Shown: positions 1 through 9,785 of the stretch, piece after piece
Layout of the letters: each line of letters opens with the position of its first letter
How positions within the stretch are numbered: position 1 is the first letter of the stretch
Assembly (NCBI RefSeq): GCF_003208655.1
Contig: NZ_QKLU01000007.1
Coordinates: 1-64,000, forward strand
Source: Pedobacter nutrimenti
GTDB taxonomy: Bacteria > Bacteroidota > Bacteroidia > Sphingobacteriales > Sphingobacteriaceae
DNA: 64,000 nucleotides
Reading direction: 5' to 3'
Notes under the pieces: model-generated
Database searches by the model: none
What the model was told of the DNA's origin: nothing
What the model saw: only the letters and a program-made list of their open reading frames with translations
Translations under genes and position numbers: made by a program

Positions 1-1368
1 ACTTTAAGCTCTAATGTGATGGGCACACTTCAGTGGTACAAAGACGGTGCAAAAATAGTTGGTGCAACTGGCAGTAAATACATAGTGAAGAGTAGTGGTA
101 AGTACTCACTGACGGTGACCGATACAAACACCTGTCCAAGTGACCCTTCCAATGTGATGACCATTCAGGTAAATCCATTGCCAATGGCACCCGTGATTAC
201 CGCAGATAAGCTGGTGTTCTGTGAAAAGGATTCGGCCACTTTAAGTTCCAATGTGACGGGCACACTTCAGTGGTACAAAGACGGCTCAAAAATAGTTGGT
301 GCAACTAAGAATACTTATGTGGTCAAGAGCAGTGGCAAGTACTCACTGACGGTGACCGATACAAACACCTGTCCAAGTGATCCTTCCAATGTGATTACCA
401 TTCAAGTAAACGCATTGCCAGTGGCACCTGTGATCACCGCAGATAAACTGGTATTCTGTGAAAAGGATTCGGCTACCTTAAGTTCCAGTGTGACGGGCAC
501 GCTTCAGTGGTACAAAGACGGTGCAAAAATAGCAGGTGCAACCGACAGTAAATACATAGTGAAAAGCAGTGGCAAGTACTCACTTACAGTGACCGATACA
601 AACACCTGTCCAAGTGATCCTTCCAATGTGATTACCATTCAAGTAAACGCATTACCAACAGCGCCGGTGATCACCGCAGATAAATTGGTGTTCTGTGAAA
701 AGGATTCGGCGACCTTAACTTCCAATGTTCCCGGCAATCTTCAGTGGTACAAAGACGGTGCAAAAATAGCAGGAGCAACTGGCAGTAAATACATAGTGAA
801 AAGCAGTGGCAAGTACTCGCTGACAGTGACTGATACAAACACTTGCCCAAGCGATCCTTCCAATGTGATTACGATTCAAGTAAATCCATTGCCAGTGGCG
901 CCAGTAGTTACAGCAGGTACGACAACTTTCTGCTCGGGAGGTTCGGTAACTTTAACTTCAGATGTCCCGGCTGGTAATCAGTGGTATAAAGAAGGTGTAA
1001 AGATCGATGGAGCAACAGGGAAAACCTATATAGCAAATGAATCTGGTCTATACACTGTATCGGTAAAAAATGTAAACACCTGCACCAGCAATCAATCAGA
1101 CCCCATAAAAGTTACAGTCGTTGCTTTCCCAGAAAAGCCAGTGATATCACCATCTGGTACAACCAGTTTTTGCGAAGGGAGTAGCGTAGTTTTAAGTTCT
1201 TCATCAACAAACGGAAATCAGTGGTATAAAAATGGAATTTTAATGCCAGGAGAAATCGGTCAATATCTTAAAGTCGGTGAGGTTGGAATGTATTCTCTGA
1301 AGGTCACCAATTCAACCGGTTGCGAAAGTGAAAGGTCAGTACTTACATCTGTTACAGTTAAACCAGTA
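1..1368 (+). repeat. 237-bp in-frame tandem repeat array
   Basis: The CTTCAGTGGTAC word recurs at about 28, 265, 502 and 739, an exact period of 237 bases (79 codons). These four units are nearly identical in DNA as well as protein. Two diverged units follow with the QWYK core near 976 and 1215. The array starts before the window, so the total copy number is unknown. Confidence 0.9.
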
Positions 1369-2907
1369 CCAGTGGGTTTTAATGACCAAATAAACTCATT
1401 GAATTGCACCCGGTCATCTTTCAGCTATGATCTTCAGCTCAAAAACATAGACAATCTGTCAAAAGGTGGAAATGCAGTTCCGTCTGAATTTACCTGGACG
1501 GTCAGTTCATCAGTAAACGGCGCAGTAAACGGTACAGGTAAAACCATAAGTGCAACATTAATTAATACTACCACATCTGAGCAGGAGGTGGTGTATAATG
1601 TAGTTCCCAAAGGCATAGACGGGGGTTGTGAAGGAAAGGCATTCACCATTACTGTAAAAGTACCTGTATGTATAGATCTTTCTATAAGTAAAACAGCAGA
1701 TAAAAACCAGGTCTCCGCTGTTGGAGAAAAAATCAGATATACCATAACCGTACATAATACCGGAAATGCAAGTCATCATCAACTGAGTTTAAATGATCCT
1801 TTGCTGGGCGGGATATTGAACAATCCAAAAGGAGATAACGGAAATAAAATTCTGGAAAAAGATGAAAGTTGGGTATACGAAGGGGTTTATGTAGTTACCC
1901 AGAAAGATTTCGATCAAAACGGAGCGCCAACGGAAAACCTGGCTAAAATTATAAATACAGCAAGTGTTAGTTCATTAGAGCAGCCTATTGCAAAAAGTGC
2001 TGTTGCAGAAGTTGATTTGAAAATCAATCCTTCAATAAGACTAGTAAAGACCGCGGCATTAAATAAAGATTTTAAAACCATTACTTATACATTTAGAATT
2101 CGGAATACCGGAAATGTAACCTTGTATGATCTGAAGTTAAGCGATCCGAAAATAATCAGTTCAGTTGTTTTAAAGCCTGATTTTCTTGCGCCTGGAGCTT
2201 CAGTTATGATCCAGGCCGATTACACCATTACCGAAGCAGAAAAAATAGCAGGGAACGTAAGCAATACAGCTTTGGTAAAAGGATATACAAAACCAGGATC
2301 TCTTGTTGAGGATATTTCCGGAACAAGAGAGGATAATGATGAGCCAACCATCATAGATATTGTCAGATATCCGATAGCCATTGATGATTTTGCAAAAACC
2401 AAGGCTGATGCTGAAGTTCCTGTTCCTGTTGTGGATAATGATAAGCCAAGTCTATTCCCATTGGACAGGTCTACTGTCGAATTGAAGAGTATGCCACTCA
2501 ATGGTTCAGTTTTACTTCATAAAGATGGCAATCTGACCTATATGCCTAATAAGGGTTATTTTGGTACGGAAAAGTTCACCTATAAAATTAAGGATTCAAA
2601 CGGTATGTCCTCTAATGTGGCAGTGGTGACCATCAATATTGCGCCTCCGGATCTGGAAATTCCAAACACATTTACACCAAACGGTGATGGGAAAAACGAC
2701 ACCTTCAAAATTAAAGGGCGGGAGAATTATGATGTATTGGATCTTTCTGTATACAACAGATGGGGCGATGAGGTGTACAGAAATAAAAATTATAAAGATG
2801 AATGGGACGGGTCGGGACTCAATGAAGGAACCTATTTCTATGTTTTAAAATTAAAAAAAGGCGGATTAGAAGAAACGCGCAAAAGTTGGATACTGTTAAA
2901 AAGATAA
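1..2907 (+). CDS. T9SS cargo protein with Ig-like repeats and gliding-type C-terminal domain, 5' partial
   Basis: The frame is open from base 1 and the first bases already encode repeat sequence, so the true start lies upstream of the window; 968 residues are visible. They begin with about six Ig-like units of 79 residues, each with a QWYKDG core and two cysteines (about 1-455). A linker follows, then two DUF11-like domains (about 560-790, each with a HNTGN or RNTGN motif) and a cadherin-like region starting at PIAIDDF. From about residue 885 there is a CHU_C/TIGR04131 domain (IPNTFTPNGDGKNDTF, then YNRWG and WDG). That C-terminal domain is the signal used by type IX secretion, so I infer a secreted or surface adhesin-like protein. 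The PorP/SprF gene 67 bases downstream is the expected secretion partner. The ligand is unknown. Confidence 0.9.
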   Translation, partial: TLSSNVMGTLQWYKDGAKIVGATGSKYIVKSSGKYSLTVTDTNTCPSDPSNVMTIQVNPLPMAPVITADKLVFCEKDSATLSSNVTGTLQWYKDGSKIVGATKNTYVVKSSGKYSLTVTDTNTCPSDPSNVITIQVNALPVAPVITADKLVFCEKDSATLSSSVTGTLQWYKDGAKIAGATDSKYIVKSSGKYSLTVTDTNTCPSDPSNVITIQVNALPTAPVITADKLVFCEKDSATLTSNVPGNLQWYKDGAKIAGATGSKYIVKSSGKYSLTVTDTNTCPSDPSNVITIQVNPLPVAPVVTAGTTTFCSGGSVTLTSDVPAGNQWYKEGVKIDGATGKTYIANESGLYTVSVKNVNTCTSNQSDPIKVTVVAFPEKPVISPSGTTSFCEGSSVVLSSSSTNGNQWYKNGILMPGEIGQYLKVGEVGMYSLKVTNSTGCESERSVLTSVTVKPVPVGFNDQINSLNCTRSSFSYDLQLKNIDNLSKGGNAVPSEFTWTVSSSVNGAVNGTGKTISATLINTTTSEQEVVYNVVPKGIDGGCEGKAFTITVKVPVCIDLSISKTADKNQVSAVGEKIRYTITVHNTGNASHHQLSLNDPLLGGILNNPKGDNGNKILEKDESWVYEGVYVVTQKDFDQNGAPTENLAKIINTASVSSLEQPIAKSAVAEVDLKINPSIRLVKTAALNKDFKTITYTFRIRNTGNVTLYDLKLSDPKIISSVVLKPDFLAPGASVMIQADYTITEAEKIAGNVSNTALVKGYTKPGSLVEDISGTREDNDEPTIIDIVRYPIAIDDFAKTKADAEVPVPVVDNDKPSLFPLDRSTVELKSMPLNGSVLLHKDGNLTYMPNKGYFGTEKFTYKIKDSNGMSSNVAVVTINIAPPDLEIPNTFTPNGDGKNDTFKIKGRENYDVLDLSVYNRWGDEVYRNKNYKDEWDGSGLNEGTYFYVLKLKKGGLEETRKSWILLKR

Positions 2908-2974
2908 TTAAGTGCAGCAGGTTCGAATTGCTCATAAAAGAATTGCTGCATAGGAAAAAAATAAATACAAACTG

Positions 2975-3973
2975 ATGAAAAGGACATTTTTGAAATATGT
3001 ACTACTGATGACCATAAGTTATGTATGCTGGTCGGGATCAGCCTGTGCACAGCAAAATATTCAGTTTACCCAATATGTTTTTAATAGCTTAAGCATTAAT
3101 CCAGCTTATGCCGGCTATAAGGAAGAGTGGTTTGCCCAAATGGCACTTAGGGCTCAATGGCTTGGGGTAGAGGGTGCACCAAAAACAGCTGTGTTTTCTA
3201 TAGATGGTATTCTTGATCCCCGGGATAGGAAAATGGGACTGGGCTTTCAGATTACCTCAGACCGAATTGGTCCGCAATCGGCCAATTCGGCGACCGTAAA
3301 TTATGCATATCGTTTGCAATTGGATGCTGATGATACCCAGAGGCTTAGCTTTGGGATTGGTGCCGGCTTGGCACAATATACACTAAAAGGAGACCTGCTT
3401 CATTCTATTGATGCCGGAGACCAGGCTTTGCCTGTTGGCAATGATAGCAGTCTTAAGCCCGATATACGCCTAGGTGTATACTACAATTCAAATTTCTTAT
3501 ATATTGGAGCATCAGTAACCGATGTGTTTTTCGGACCAAAAGCAGAAAGTTATGCTTCTACTCCAACTTCTCTGAAAATTGATAGAAGCCGTCATGCTTA
3601 CCTTATTGCCGGAGGACTGGTTAATCTTAATCCAGATCTAAGATTGAGACCAAGTTTGTTGATTAAGGAAGATTTTAAGGGCCCGACAAGTGCTGATTTA
3701 AATATGATGATCATTATCAATGATAAAGTGTGGGTTGGTGCATCCTACAGAACTGATTTGGCCTTATGGAAAAAGCAATATGCAGATTTAAGCAAGCAAA
3801 ATTCAATATCAGGGGTGGCCCAGTTTTTTATCAGTGAACGTTTTCGTTTAGGCTACTCTTATGATTATGTAACCAGTAAATTGGGTAGCAGCCAAAATGG
3901 TTCTCATGAACTCACCTTAGGATTGGCATTCGGAAAAGTACCCCGCTCTATGATTTGCCCACGGGTTTTTTAG
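2975..3973 (+). CDS. PorP/SprF family type IX secretion membrane protein
   Basis: The 332-residue protein has a signal peptide ending near ACAQQ (about residue 25), followed by the family's N-terminal signature QFTQYVFNSLSINPAYAGY. The rest alternates short beta-strand-like stretches up to a C-terminal aromatic residue, as expected of an outer-membrane beta barrel. PorP/SprF proteins are paired with individual cargo carrying CHU_C-type C-terminal domains and help export or anchor them. The gene sits 67 bases after just such a cargo gene on the same strand, so the two probably form one unit. Length fits the family. Confidence 0.9.
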   Translation: MKRTFLKYVLLMTISYVCWSGSACAQQNIQFTQYVFNSLSINPAYAGYKEEWFAQMALRAQWLGVEGAPKTAVFSIDGILDPRDRKMGLGFQITSDRIGPQSANSATVNYAYRLQLDADDTQRLSFGIGAGLAQYTLKGDLLHSIDAGDQALPVGNDSSLKPDIRLGVYYNSNFLYIGASVTDVFFGPKAESYASTPTSLKIDRSRHAYLIAGGLVNLNPDLRLRPSLLIKEDFKGPTSADLNMMIIINDKVWVGASYRTDLALWKKQYADLSKQNSISGVAQFFISERFRLGYSYDYVTSKLGSSQNGSHELTLGLAFGKVPRSMICPRVF

Positions 3974-4037
3974 ATCTTTTTAAATGTATGTAAGATGTTT
4001 TCTTTTATAGAAGACTATAGGTCATATAATTTAAATG

Positions 4038-4544
4038 TCATTGATCAGATTTTTCTAAAAGACTTGATTTGATACGCTTAAACATACTTCTTTCGTCAAG
4101 TGAGGCCTCCAGTTGGGATAGAATATGTAAGAGATCAAAACTGGCTGTAGCAAGCCATTTTTTGTTTTCTTCTTTAATAACCTGTAAAACGGGGTTAATC
4201 TCTTTATGCATTCGTTTTCCTGACTGCGTTAAAGATATCATACGTCGTCTTGCATCTTTAGGGTCAACAGAGGTTTTAATGAGCCCATTGTGCAGCATCT
4301 GTTCCACAAACTGAACTACGGCAGCATGACTGATTTCAAGCGCATCCGCTATTTCAGTAATTCCCATAAGATTTTCACGGCTCAGCAATTCCAGGACCAG
4401 GAACCATTTTGCTTCAAATTCCAGGTTTGATTCCTTATAAATTTTGCTTACATCTTGCGATAAACGTTCTCCAAGCCTTTTTAATCGTGTAGCTAAGGCC
4501 AGCTCCTGCAATTCATTAACTAAGCTCATACACAAATTTAACAA
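4038..4544 (-). CDS. MarR family transcriptional regulator
   Basis: The 168-residue protein has a winged helix-turn-helix: the recognition region is ITEIADALEISHAAVVQFVEQ and the wing follows with DARRRMISLT, both typical of MarR. The gene begins 2 bases after the stop of the receptor gene upstream, so they are almost certainly one operon. MarR proteins bind palindromes near their own promoter as dimers and release DNA on ligand binding. Two matching palindromes lie at 6930-6957 and 7038-7069 at the head of this operon, so I infer autoregulation. The ligand cannot be read from sequence. Confidence 0.9.
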   Translation of the reverse strand: MLNLCMSLVNELQELALATRLKRLGERLSQDVSKIYKESNLEFEAKWFLVLELLSRENLMGITEIADALEISHAAVVQFVEQMLHNGLIKTSVDPKDARRRMISLTQSGKRMHKEINPVLQVIKEENKKWLATASFDLLHILSQLEASLDERSMFKRIKSSLLEKSDQ

Positions 4545-4546
4545 TT

Positions 4547-6991
4547 TTATCCGGCTCTTCGTTTTTCCTCATCAGCACCCCCTGTTTTTCTTTTTGTAGA
4601 GGACCCGTTGCCACCAAATTTATAACTTAAACTTAAAGTACCGGTCCTGGTGTCTCTTCTTACAGTAAAATGTTCACTGTAACCTGTTAATTTTGTGCTG
4701 GCACTGGTTTTATTGGTATAAAAGGCATCGCTCAGGTTGAATTTAAGAAAAACTTTCTTATTCCACAGCTGTTTTTGGACCCCAATATTTACAAACCATA
4801 CTCCATCTACAGCCATAAAACCATAATTGGATTTTGTCTGGTAACTTCCAATGAGTTCCATACTTGTATTGTTGTTGATCAAAATTGAATTGCTGGAATT
4901 AAAATTAAAGCAGACCTGGCCTTGGTCAAGTTTTGTATTCAACAGATTTCCGGAATAATTTCCGTAATAGGCCAGAGCTGTATTACTGCTATTGAGCCAG
5001 GTTCCCAGGTTTAATGGAAAAGTGAAGCTGAGGTTGTAATAATTGTACTTTGCGAGGTTTCTTCCGGTTTGGATAACGGAATTAGGTTCTGTATCAGGTG
5101 AAAGAATCGTTAGTATATTATCCCTGGTTTGACTGTATCCAATTTTGGTGATGAATTTTTGTTTAAAAGTATGTGTCAGTTCAAAGGAGTTTGTAATCTC
5201 CGGATTTAGAAAAGGATTCCCTGCAGCAGAGGTTAGCGGATCAAGAAAAACCTTAAATGGGTTTAACTGACGATAAGTAGGCCTGTCGATCCGGCGACTA
5301 GCTGATATACCGAGATCATGTTGTTTGTTCAGTGCATAGCCTATGTAACCACTAGGGAAAAGCTGGGTATAGTTACGGTCAAACTGATTTTGATTTATTG
5401 TTTGAAAACCATTGGTTATTGTATTCTCAAGTCTTAAACCAATTTGCATACTTAACTTTGCCCATCTTTTGGAAGCATTAAGGTAAGCCGCATTGATGTT
5501 TTCTTTATAGATGAAATGATTACTTTTTCCAGGATCTAAAATGTTTTTTCCGGTACTGCGATCAAAAAACATAACATCATTGTCTGATTTGACCCAGCTG
5601 CTTTTTATACCTGCTTCCAGTTTAACCCCAAGGGGCTTTATTGGGTGTACATAATCAATCTTAAAAGATTTAATATCCAATTTGCCATTCAGGTCCCCAA
5701 AAAGCACATAGGGAGTTTTACTTTGGTTCTGATTGGTGTCAAAGTATTGCGTATTGTAATTCTGCAATTCACCATTGTCATAGCGGGCATAATCCAGGTC
5801 GGCGTTAAGCTCCTTTCCTAAAGTATCCAGTATATGCCTGTAGTTTAGGTTTATGCTGCTGTTCTTTTGGGAACGCTGAATGTCTCCCATGGTATTGAAG
5901 AAACCTGTTGGTTGTTGTTGAGCAGTAACAGAACTGGCCTTACTATCAGATAAAATATCTCCATTTGTAAATAATCCGTTTGCAGCGAATCCAATAATGA
6001 TATTTGGTGTAATGTTATAATCTGCACCTAATCTTGCATTGTGATTATCAAATTTATAAGTGAAATAATTATTGTAATTATTGCCACCGGTAACCTGGTC
6101 ATTGGAATCATAAAAATTTCTGAAACTGATCAGCTTGGTGAAATCATTTCGACGGTTGTAATTATAGGATAAAAATACATTTAGTTTTTTGTGTTTTGCA
6201 TTCAAATTTAATGAGGGATTGAATTTTGAATAAGCGCCCTGGCCATAACTCATAATGACATTTCCATTAAGACCTTCGTTTTTTCCCTTTTTCAGACGGA
6301 TGTCTATGATGCCTGAATTACCTGAGGCGTCATATTTGGAAGAAGGATTTGTGATCATGTCTATCTTTTCGATTTGACTGGCAGACATTGACCTCAACAT
6401 ATTGGCCAGGTCCTGACCAGACATAGGGACCAGTTTTCCATCTATCATCACAAGAACCCCTTTTCTCCCCCGCATAGAAATGTTATCATTTTGATCAATC
6501 GTTATACCGGGAGCTTTCTCCAGAACCTCAAGGGCGGTGCTTCCGGTTGAGGATATGGACCCGGCCACATTTAATACTGTTTTGTCATATTGCTGTTGAA
6601 TAAATGGTTTGATTGCTGAAATAGAAACTTCCTTAAGCGTATGGTGGAGGGGGGCTAAATTAATGTTGCCCAGATCCGTATTCTTGTCTAAGGTAATCAG
6701 ACCAGATTCATATTTGGTAAAAGACATGCTCTGGGAGGTTAAGGTATACCTTCCGGTGGGTATACGGTCAAATGAAAAAATACCTGAATCATTGATGTAC
6801 TCTACTTTGATCAGCTTTTTATCCACGACATTTAACAGATACAGTGTGACATCATCGGCTTTTAACCTTTGGTCGCTTATAAATTTTCCCTTTATTGAAA
6901 AATAAACTGATTTTTCTTGAGCTAAAGCCTTATTTATGTAAGTATTTACATAAATAAATATAATAAATAAATAGATTTTAATTTTATTCAT
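4547..6991 (-). CDS. Outer membrane beta-barrel receptor (TonB-dependent receptor-like)
   Basis: The 814-residue protein starts with a signal peptide (cleavage near KALAQ, about residue 25). A carboxypeptidase-regulatory-like beta-sandwich follows (about 30-110), then a plug domain (about 130-235, with a VLVMIDGKLVP stretch and the YDASGNSGIIDIRLKKG end). The remainder is a large barrel of the OMP_b-brl_3 type. This architecture is common in Bacteroidota; such proteins import or bind unknown ligands, and some lack a clear TonB box, as here. The gene is the first of a two-gene operon with a MarR regulator. A palindrome lies inside its signal-peptide codons. The substrate is unknown. Confidence 0.85.
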   Translation of the reverse strand: MNKIKIYLFIIFIYVNTYINKALAQEKSVYFSIKGKFISDQRLKADDVTLYLLNVVDKKLIKVEYINDSGIFSFDRIPTGRYTLTSQSMSFTKYESGLITLDKNTDLGNINLAPLHHTLKEVSISAIKPFIQQQYDKTVLNVAGSISSTGSTALEVLEKAPGITIDQNDNISMRGRKGVLVMIDGKLVPMSGQDLANMLRSMSASQIEKIDMITNPSSKYDASGNSGIIDIRLKKGKNEGLNGNVIMSYGQGAYSKFNPSLNLNAKHKKLNVFLSYNYNRRNDFTKLISFRNFYDSNDQVTGGNNYNNYFTYKFDNHNARLGADYNITPNIIIGFAANGLFTNGDILSDSKASSVTAQQQPTGFFNTMGDIQRSQKNSSINLNYRHILDTLGKELNADLDYARYDNGELQNYNTQYFDTNQNQSKTPYVLFGDLNGKLDIKSFKIDYVHPIKPLGVKLEAGIKSSWVKSDNDVMFFDRSTGKNILDPGKSNHFIYKENINAAYLNASKRWAKLSMQIGLRLENTITNGFQTINQNQFDRNYTQLFPSGYIGYALNKQHDLGISASRRIDRPTYRQLNPFKVFLDPLTSAAGNPFLNPEITNSFELTHTFKQKFITKIGYSQTRDNILTILSPDTEPNSVIQTGRNLAKYNYYNLSFTFPLNLGTWLNSSNTALAYYGNYSGNLLNTKLDQGQVCFNFNSSNSILINNNTSMELIGSYQTKSNYGFMAVDGVWFVNIGVQKQLWNKKVFLKFNLSDAFYTNKTSASTKLTGYSEHFTVRRDTRTGTLSLSYKFGGNGSSTKRKTGGADEEKRRAG
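6930..6957. promoter_or_regulatory. Palindrome, candidate MarR operator inside the receptor's signal-peptide codons
   Basis: A perfect 12-bp inverted repeat with a 4-base spacer (arms TTATTTATGTAA and its complement) shares its ATTTATGTAA-N4-TTACATAAAT core with the site at 7038-7069. It lies just inside the receptor gene start at 6991. Binding by the linked MarR protein is inferred from position and symmetry. Confidence 0.6.
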
Positions 6992-7037
6992 TGTTCTGGT
7001 TTAGTTTGGTTTAATATATTTTTAGGATCGTTATTTT

Positions 7038-7069
7038 AAATATTTATGTAATTACTTACATAAATATTT
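7038..7069. promoter_or_regulatory. Palindrome, candidate MarR operator upstream of the receptor operon
   Basis: A perfect 14-bp inverted repeat (arms AAATATTTATGTAA) with a 4-base spacer, in the 339-bp gap between two divergent genes. Its centre is 110 bp from the matching palindrome in the receptor's first codons. This fits a paired operator for the MarR protein encoded downstream. The rest of the gap (7070-7330) shows no further clear signal. Confidence 0.6.
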
Positions 7070-7330
7070 ATGAGACATAAAGATGTTTTGAATGTTACAT
7101 TGTAGTCAAAAAAATATCAATCTGAGCTTGAATTGGGAATCTGAAGATGTTGTTCAATTATGTACATTACTTGTCCATTTATGAACAATCTCCTCTTAGT
7201 ATCCTTTTGGAAAAGGGATTTAAGCAAGATTTTTATTTTGGCATTTTTTTAGAACTCGATATTTTGAAGTTAGGGTGGACCCACCAGGCTAATGGGTAAA
7301 ATATTCAAAAAATAAAAATTAACAGTTCAT

Positions 7331-9721
7331 ATGTTCAAACTCAATTTGAAGATTGCGCTACGTAATCTCTACAAAAATAAAGTAAGCACGCTGATTAATA
7401 TTGCCGGGTTATCCGTTGGAATGGCTTGTTGCATACTTATTTATGTGTTTGTCAGTTATGAATTAAGTTTTGATAAAGGTTTTTTAAAAAAGGACCGTAT
7501 TTACAGGGTAATTAGTTCTTTTAATTACGCCGGTACAATGGATTACTCCGAAGGTGTGCCTGTCCCTTTTGCGAAAAGTTTACGCGAGGGTTTTGCTCAG
7601 GTTGAAAAGGCTGTGCCTTTGCAGATGGGTAATGGAATGTTAAGGGTTAGAGATGAAAATGGAAAAGAAATTATAAAAACCGACAGAAAGGTATTTTACA
7701 CAGAGCCAGATTTTTTTAAAATTTTTGATGCAAAGTGGCTTTCTGGAAACCCGGAATATTCTTTATCCCTTCCTAATACAGTTGTTCTTTCCAGGCGTAC
7801 CGCTGAGAAATATTTTGGAACTTGGAAAAGTGCTGTAGGTAAAATTATAGGATTTCAGAATAAAACGAATTTGAAAGTGAGTGGTATTATTGAAGATTTA
7901 CCTGCCAACTCCAGTTTTCCGCTGAAAATTATTCTTAGTTATACGAGTTATCCAAATCACAGCAGTACAAAGTGGAATGCGATCAGCAGTGGTTCCAATT
8001 GTTACCTATTGTTAAAGCAGGGCAGTTCGGTTGAAACATTACAGAAATCGCTGCATCAATTTGCTGCAAAGCGATATAAAAATACAGATATGGTGGGGGA
8101 ATGTGACCACCTGCTTCAACCCTTAACTCAAATGCACCACGACGAAAGAGTTGGCAATCCTGCCCAAAAAACAGTTTCCCTGAAATACATTATCTCCTTA
8201 GGAATCCTTGGGCTGTTTTTATTGCTGACCGCTTGTGTCAATTTTATAAATATGTCAACCGCTCAGTCTATTGCCCGCTCTAAAGAGGTCGGTTTGCGTA
8301 AAGTAATGGGAGGTTCCAGAATACAACTGATCCGGCAATTCCTTATTGAAACAGCTGTAACTTCACTTGTCGCATTATTACTGGCCTTTGTGTTGGCGGA
8401 GCTTGCTATTCCAAAATTATCCGGCCTTTTGCAGTTCGCTGTTAATTTTAGTCTGTTAAATAATTCTTCCATCTGGTTGTTTAGCTTGCTTTTGATGTTT
8501 GCGGTCTGTATTCTGGCTGGATTCTATCCGGCGGTGGTCATATCTGGTTTTAGTCCTATGATGGCCATAAAGAATAAAGCATTAAATATGGGAAGGGGAC
8601 TAAATATAAGAAAAACGCTAATGATTTTTCAATTTGTGGTAACTGCGATTTTGATCATCGGAACGCTTGTTGTGAGCAAACAAATGCGATACATCAGAGA
8701 AAAACCTTTAGGCTTTAATACAGATGCCATAGCTATGGTGGATATTCCTTCTGACAGTTTAAGCGCCATCAAATATGTATTATTAAAAGAAAGACTTGGT
8801 GGTATTGCAGGAATAAAGAACCTTAGTTTTTGTAGCGCAGCACCGTCTTCTGAAAATAACTATGAGACAGATTTTTCCTATAATAATGGCCCCAAGTCAA
8901 ACTTTTCAATCAGCATTAAATCTGTTGATGAAAACTATTTCCAGACCTTTAATTTGAAAATGATTTTGGGAAGGGGCTTAAACAAAAATGTCCAGCTCAG
9001 GGAATATGTGGTCAACGAAACTTTACTAAAAAAACTTGGGTTAAAGGACTTTGAAAAGGCCTTGGGCAAAAGTGTCACTGTTGAGGGGCAAAAGGGCCTG
9101 ATTGTTGGTGTAGTCCAAGATTTTGTAGATCAATCTTTACATGAGCAGATCCTTCCAATTGCTATTTCCACTTCAAAAAGTGACTATAAAAACATTGCCA
9201 TTAAACTGGAAAAACAATCAGTACCAGAAGTAATGAAAGAAGTAGAGCAGGTCTGGAACAGTTTATTTCCTGATCATGTTTACGGGGCTTCTTTTTTTGG
9301 AGACCAGATAGATACTTATTATAGAACAGAACAATTGACAGGTACACTTTTTAAAGTTTTTGCAGGCTTGGTTCTTTTTATTTCTTGTATAGGGCTGTTT
9401 GGGCTGGTGTCCTTGATCTCCGTTCAGAGAACCAAAGAGATTGCTGTCCGGAAAGTTTTAGGAGCCAGTATTATTGAATTGATTGCCATGCTAAATCATT
9501 CATTTTTAAAAATGATCATTGTGGCAAACCTGGTTGCATGGCCACTAGCCTATATTTTTGTTTCCAAATGGCTTTCGGGTTTTGCCTATCGCATCGAACT
9601 CGATATTTGGCCTTTTATAACGGCCATGCTGATCTCGGTCGCAATTGCAATTTTAACTGTAAGCACCAGGTCTTATCAATCTGCTTTAAAAAATCCTGTT
9701 GATGCCTTAAAATACGAGTAA
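7331..9721 (+). CDS. ABC transporter permease, FtsX/MacB_PCD type
   Basis: The 796-residue membrane protein has two copies of the MacB_PCD-plus-FtsX module. A transmembrane helix starts near residue 20, a periplasmic region follows, and an FtsX block lies at about 285-410 (containing RSKEVGLRKVMGGSR). A second helix and periplasmic region follow, then a second FtsX block from about 670 with RTKEIAVRKVLGAS. That duplicated eight-helix layout is typical of Bacteroidota permeases that work with a separate ATPase in mechanotransmission or lipid/peptide export. No ATPase gene is adjacent. The GbsR-type regulator downstream may control it. Confidence 0.88.
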   Translation: MFKLNLKIALRNLYKNKVSTLINIAGLSVGMACCILIYVFVSYELSFDKGFLKKDRIYRVISSFNYAGTMDYSEGVPVPFAKSLREGFAQVEKAVPLQMGNGMLRVRDENGKEIIKTDRKVFYTEPDFFKIFDAKWLSGNPEYSLSLPNTVVLSRRTAEKYFGTWKSAVGKIIGFQNKTNLKVSGIIEDLPANSSFPLKIILSYTSYPNHSSTKWNAISSGSNCYLLLKQGSSVETLQKSLHQFAAKRYKNTDMVGECDHLLQPLTQMHHDERVGNPAQKTVSLKYIISLGILGLFLLLTACVNFINMSTAQSIARSKEVGLRKVMGGSRIQLIRQFLIETAVTSLVALLLAFVLAELAIPKLSGLLQFAVNFSLLNNSSIWLFSLLLMFAVCILAGFYPAVVISGFSPMMAIKNKALNMGRGLNIRKTLMIFQFVVTAILIIGTLVVSKQMRYIREKPLGFNTDAIAMVDIPSDSLSAIKYVLLKERLGGIAGIKNLSFCSAAPSSENNYETDFSYNNGPKSNFSISIKSVDENYFQTFNLKMILGRGLNKNVQLREYVVNETLLKKLGLKDFEKALGKSVTVEGQKGLIVGVVQDFVDQSLHEQILPIAISTSKSDYKNIAIKLEKQSVPEVMKEVEQVWNSLFPDHVYGASFFGDQIDTYYRTEQLTGTLFKVFAGLVLFISCIGLFGLVSLISVQRTKEIAVRKVLGASIIELIAMLNHSFLKMIIVANLVAWPLAYIFVSKWLSGFAYRIELDIWPFITAMLISVAIAILTVSTRSYQSALKNPVDALKYE

Positions 9722-9724
9722 GAA

Positions 9725-9776
9725 TAACAAGAGAACTAAACTTTCAAAATTTTTTGAAAGTTTAGTTCTCTTGTTA
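9725..9776. promoter_or_regulatory. Perfect 25-bp inverted repeat between permease and GbsR genes
   Basis: Two 25-bp arms (9725-9749 and 9752-9776, starting TAACAAGAGAACTAAAC) flank a 2-base spacer with no mismatch. It begins 3 bases after the permease stop and ends 9 bases before the regulator ATG. The right arm overlaps a TACATTTG promoter box (9775-9782). It could be the operator of the GbsR-type protein, or a terminator hairpin for the permease transcript, or both. Confidence 0.7.
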
Positions 9777-9785
9777 CATTTGTAT

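Noticed and set aside
1..950. Regular 237-bp repeats as a CRISPR array
   Set aside because: Units are far too long, in frame, and encode an Ig-like protein without variable spacers.
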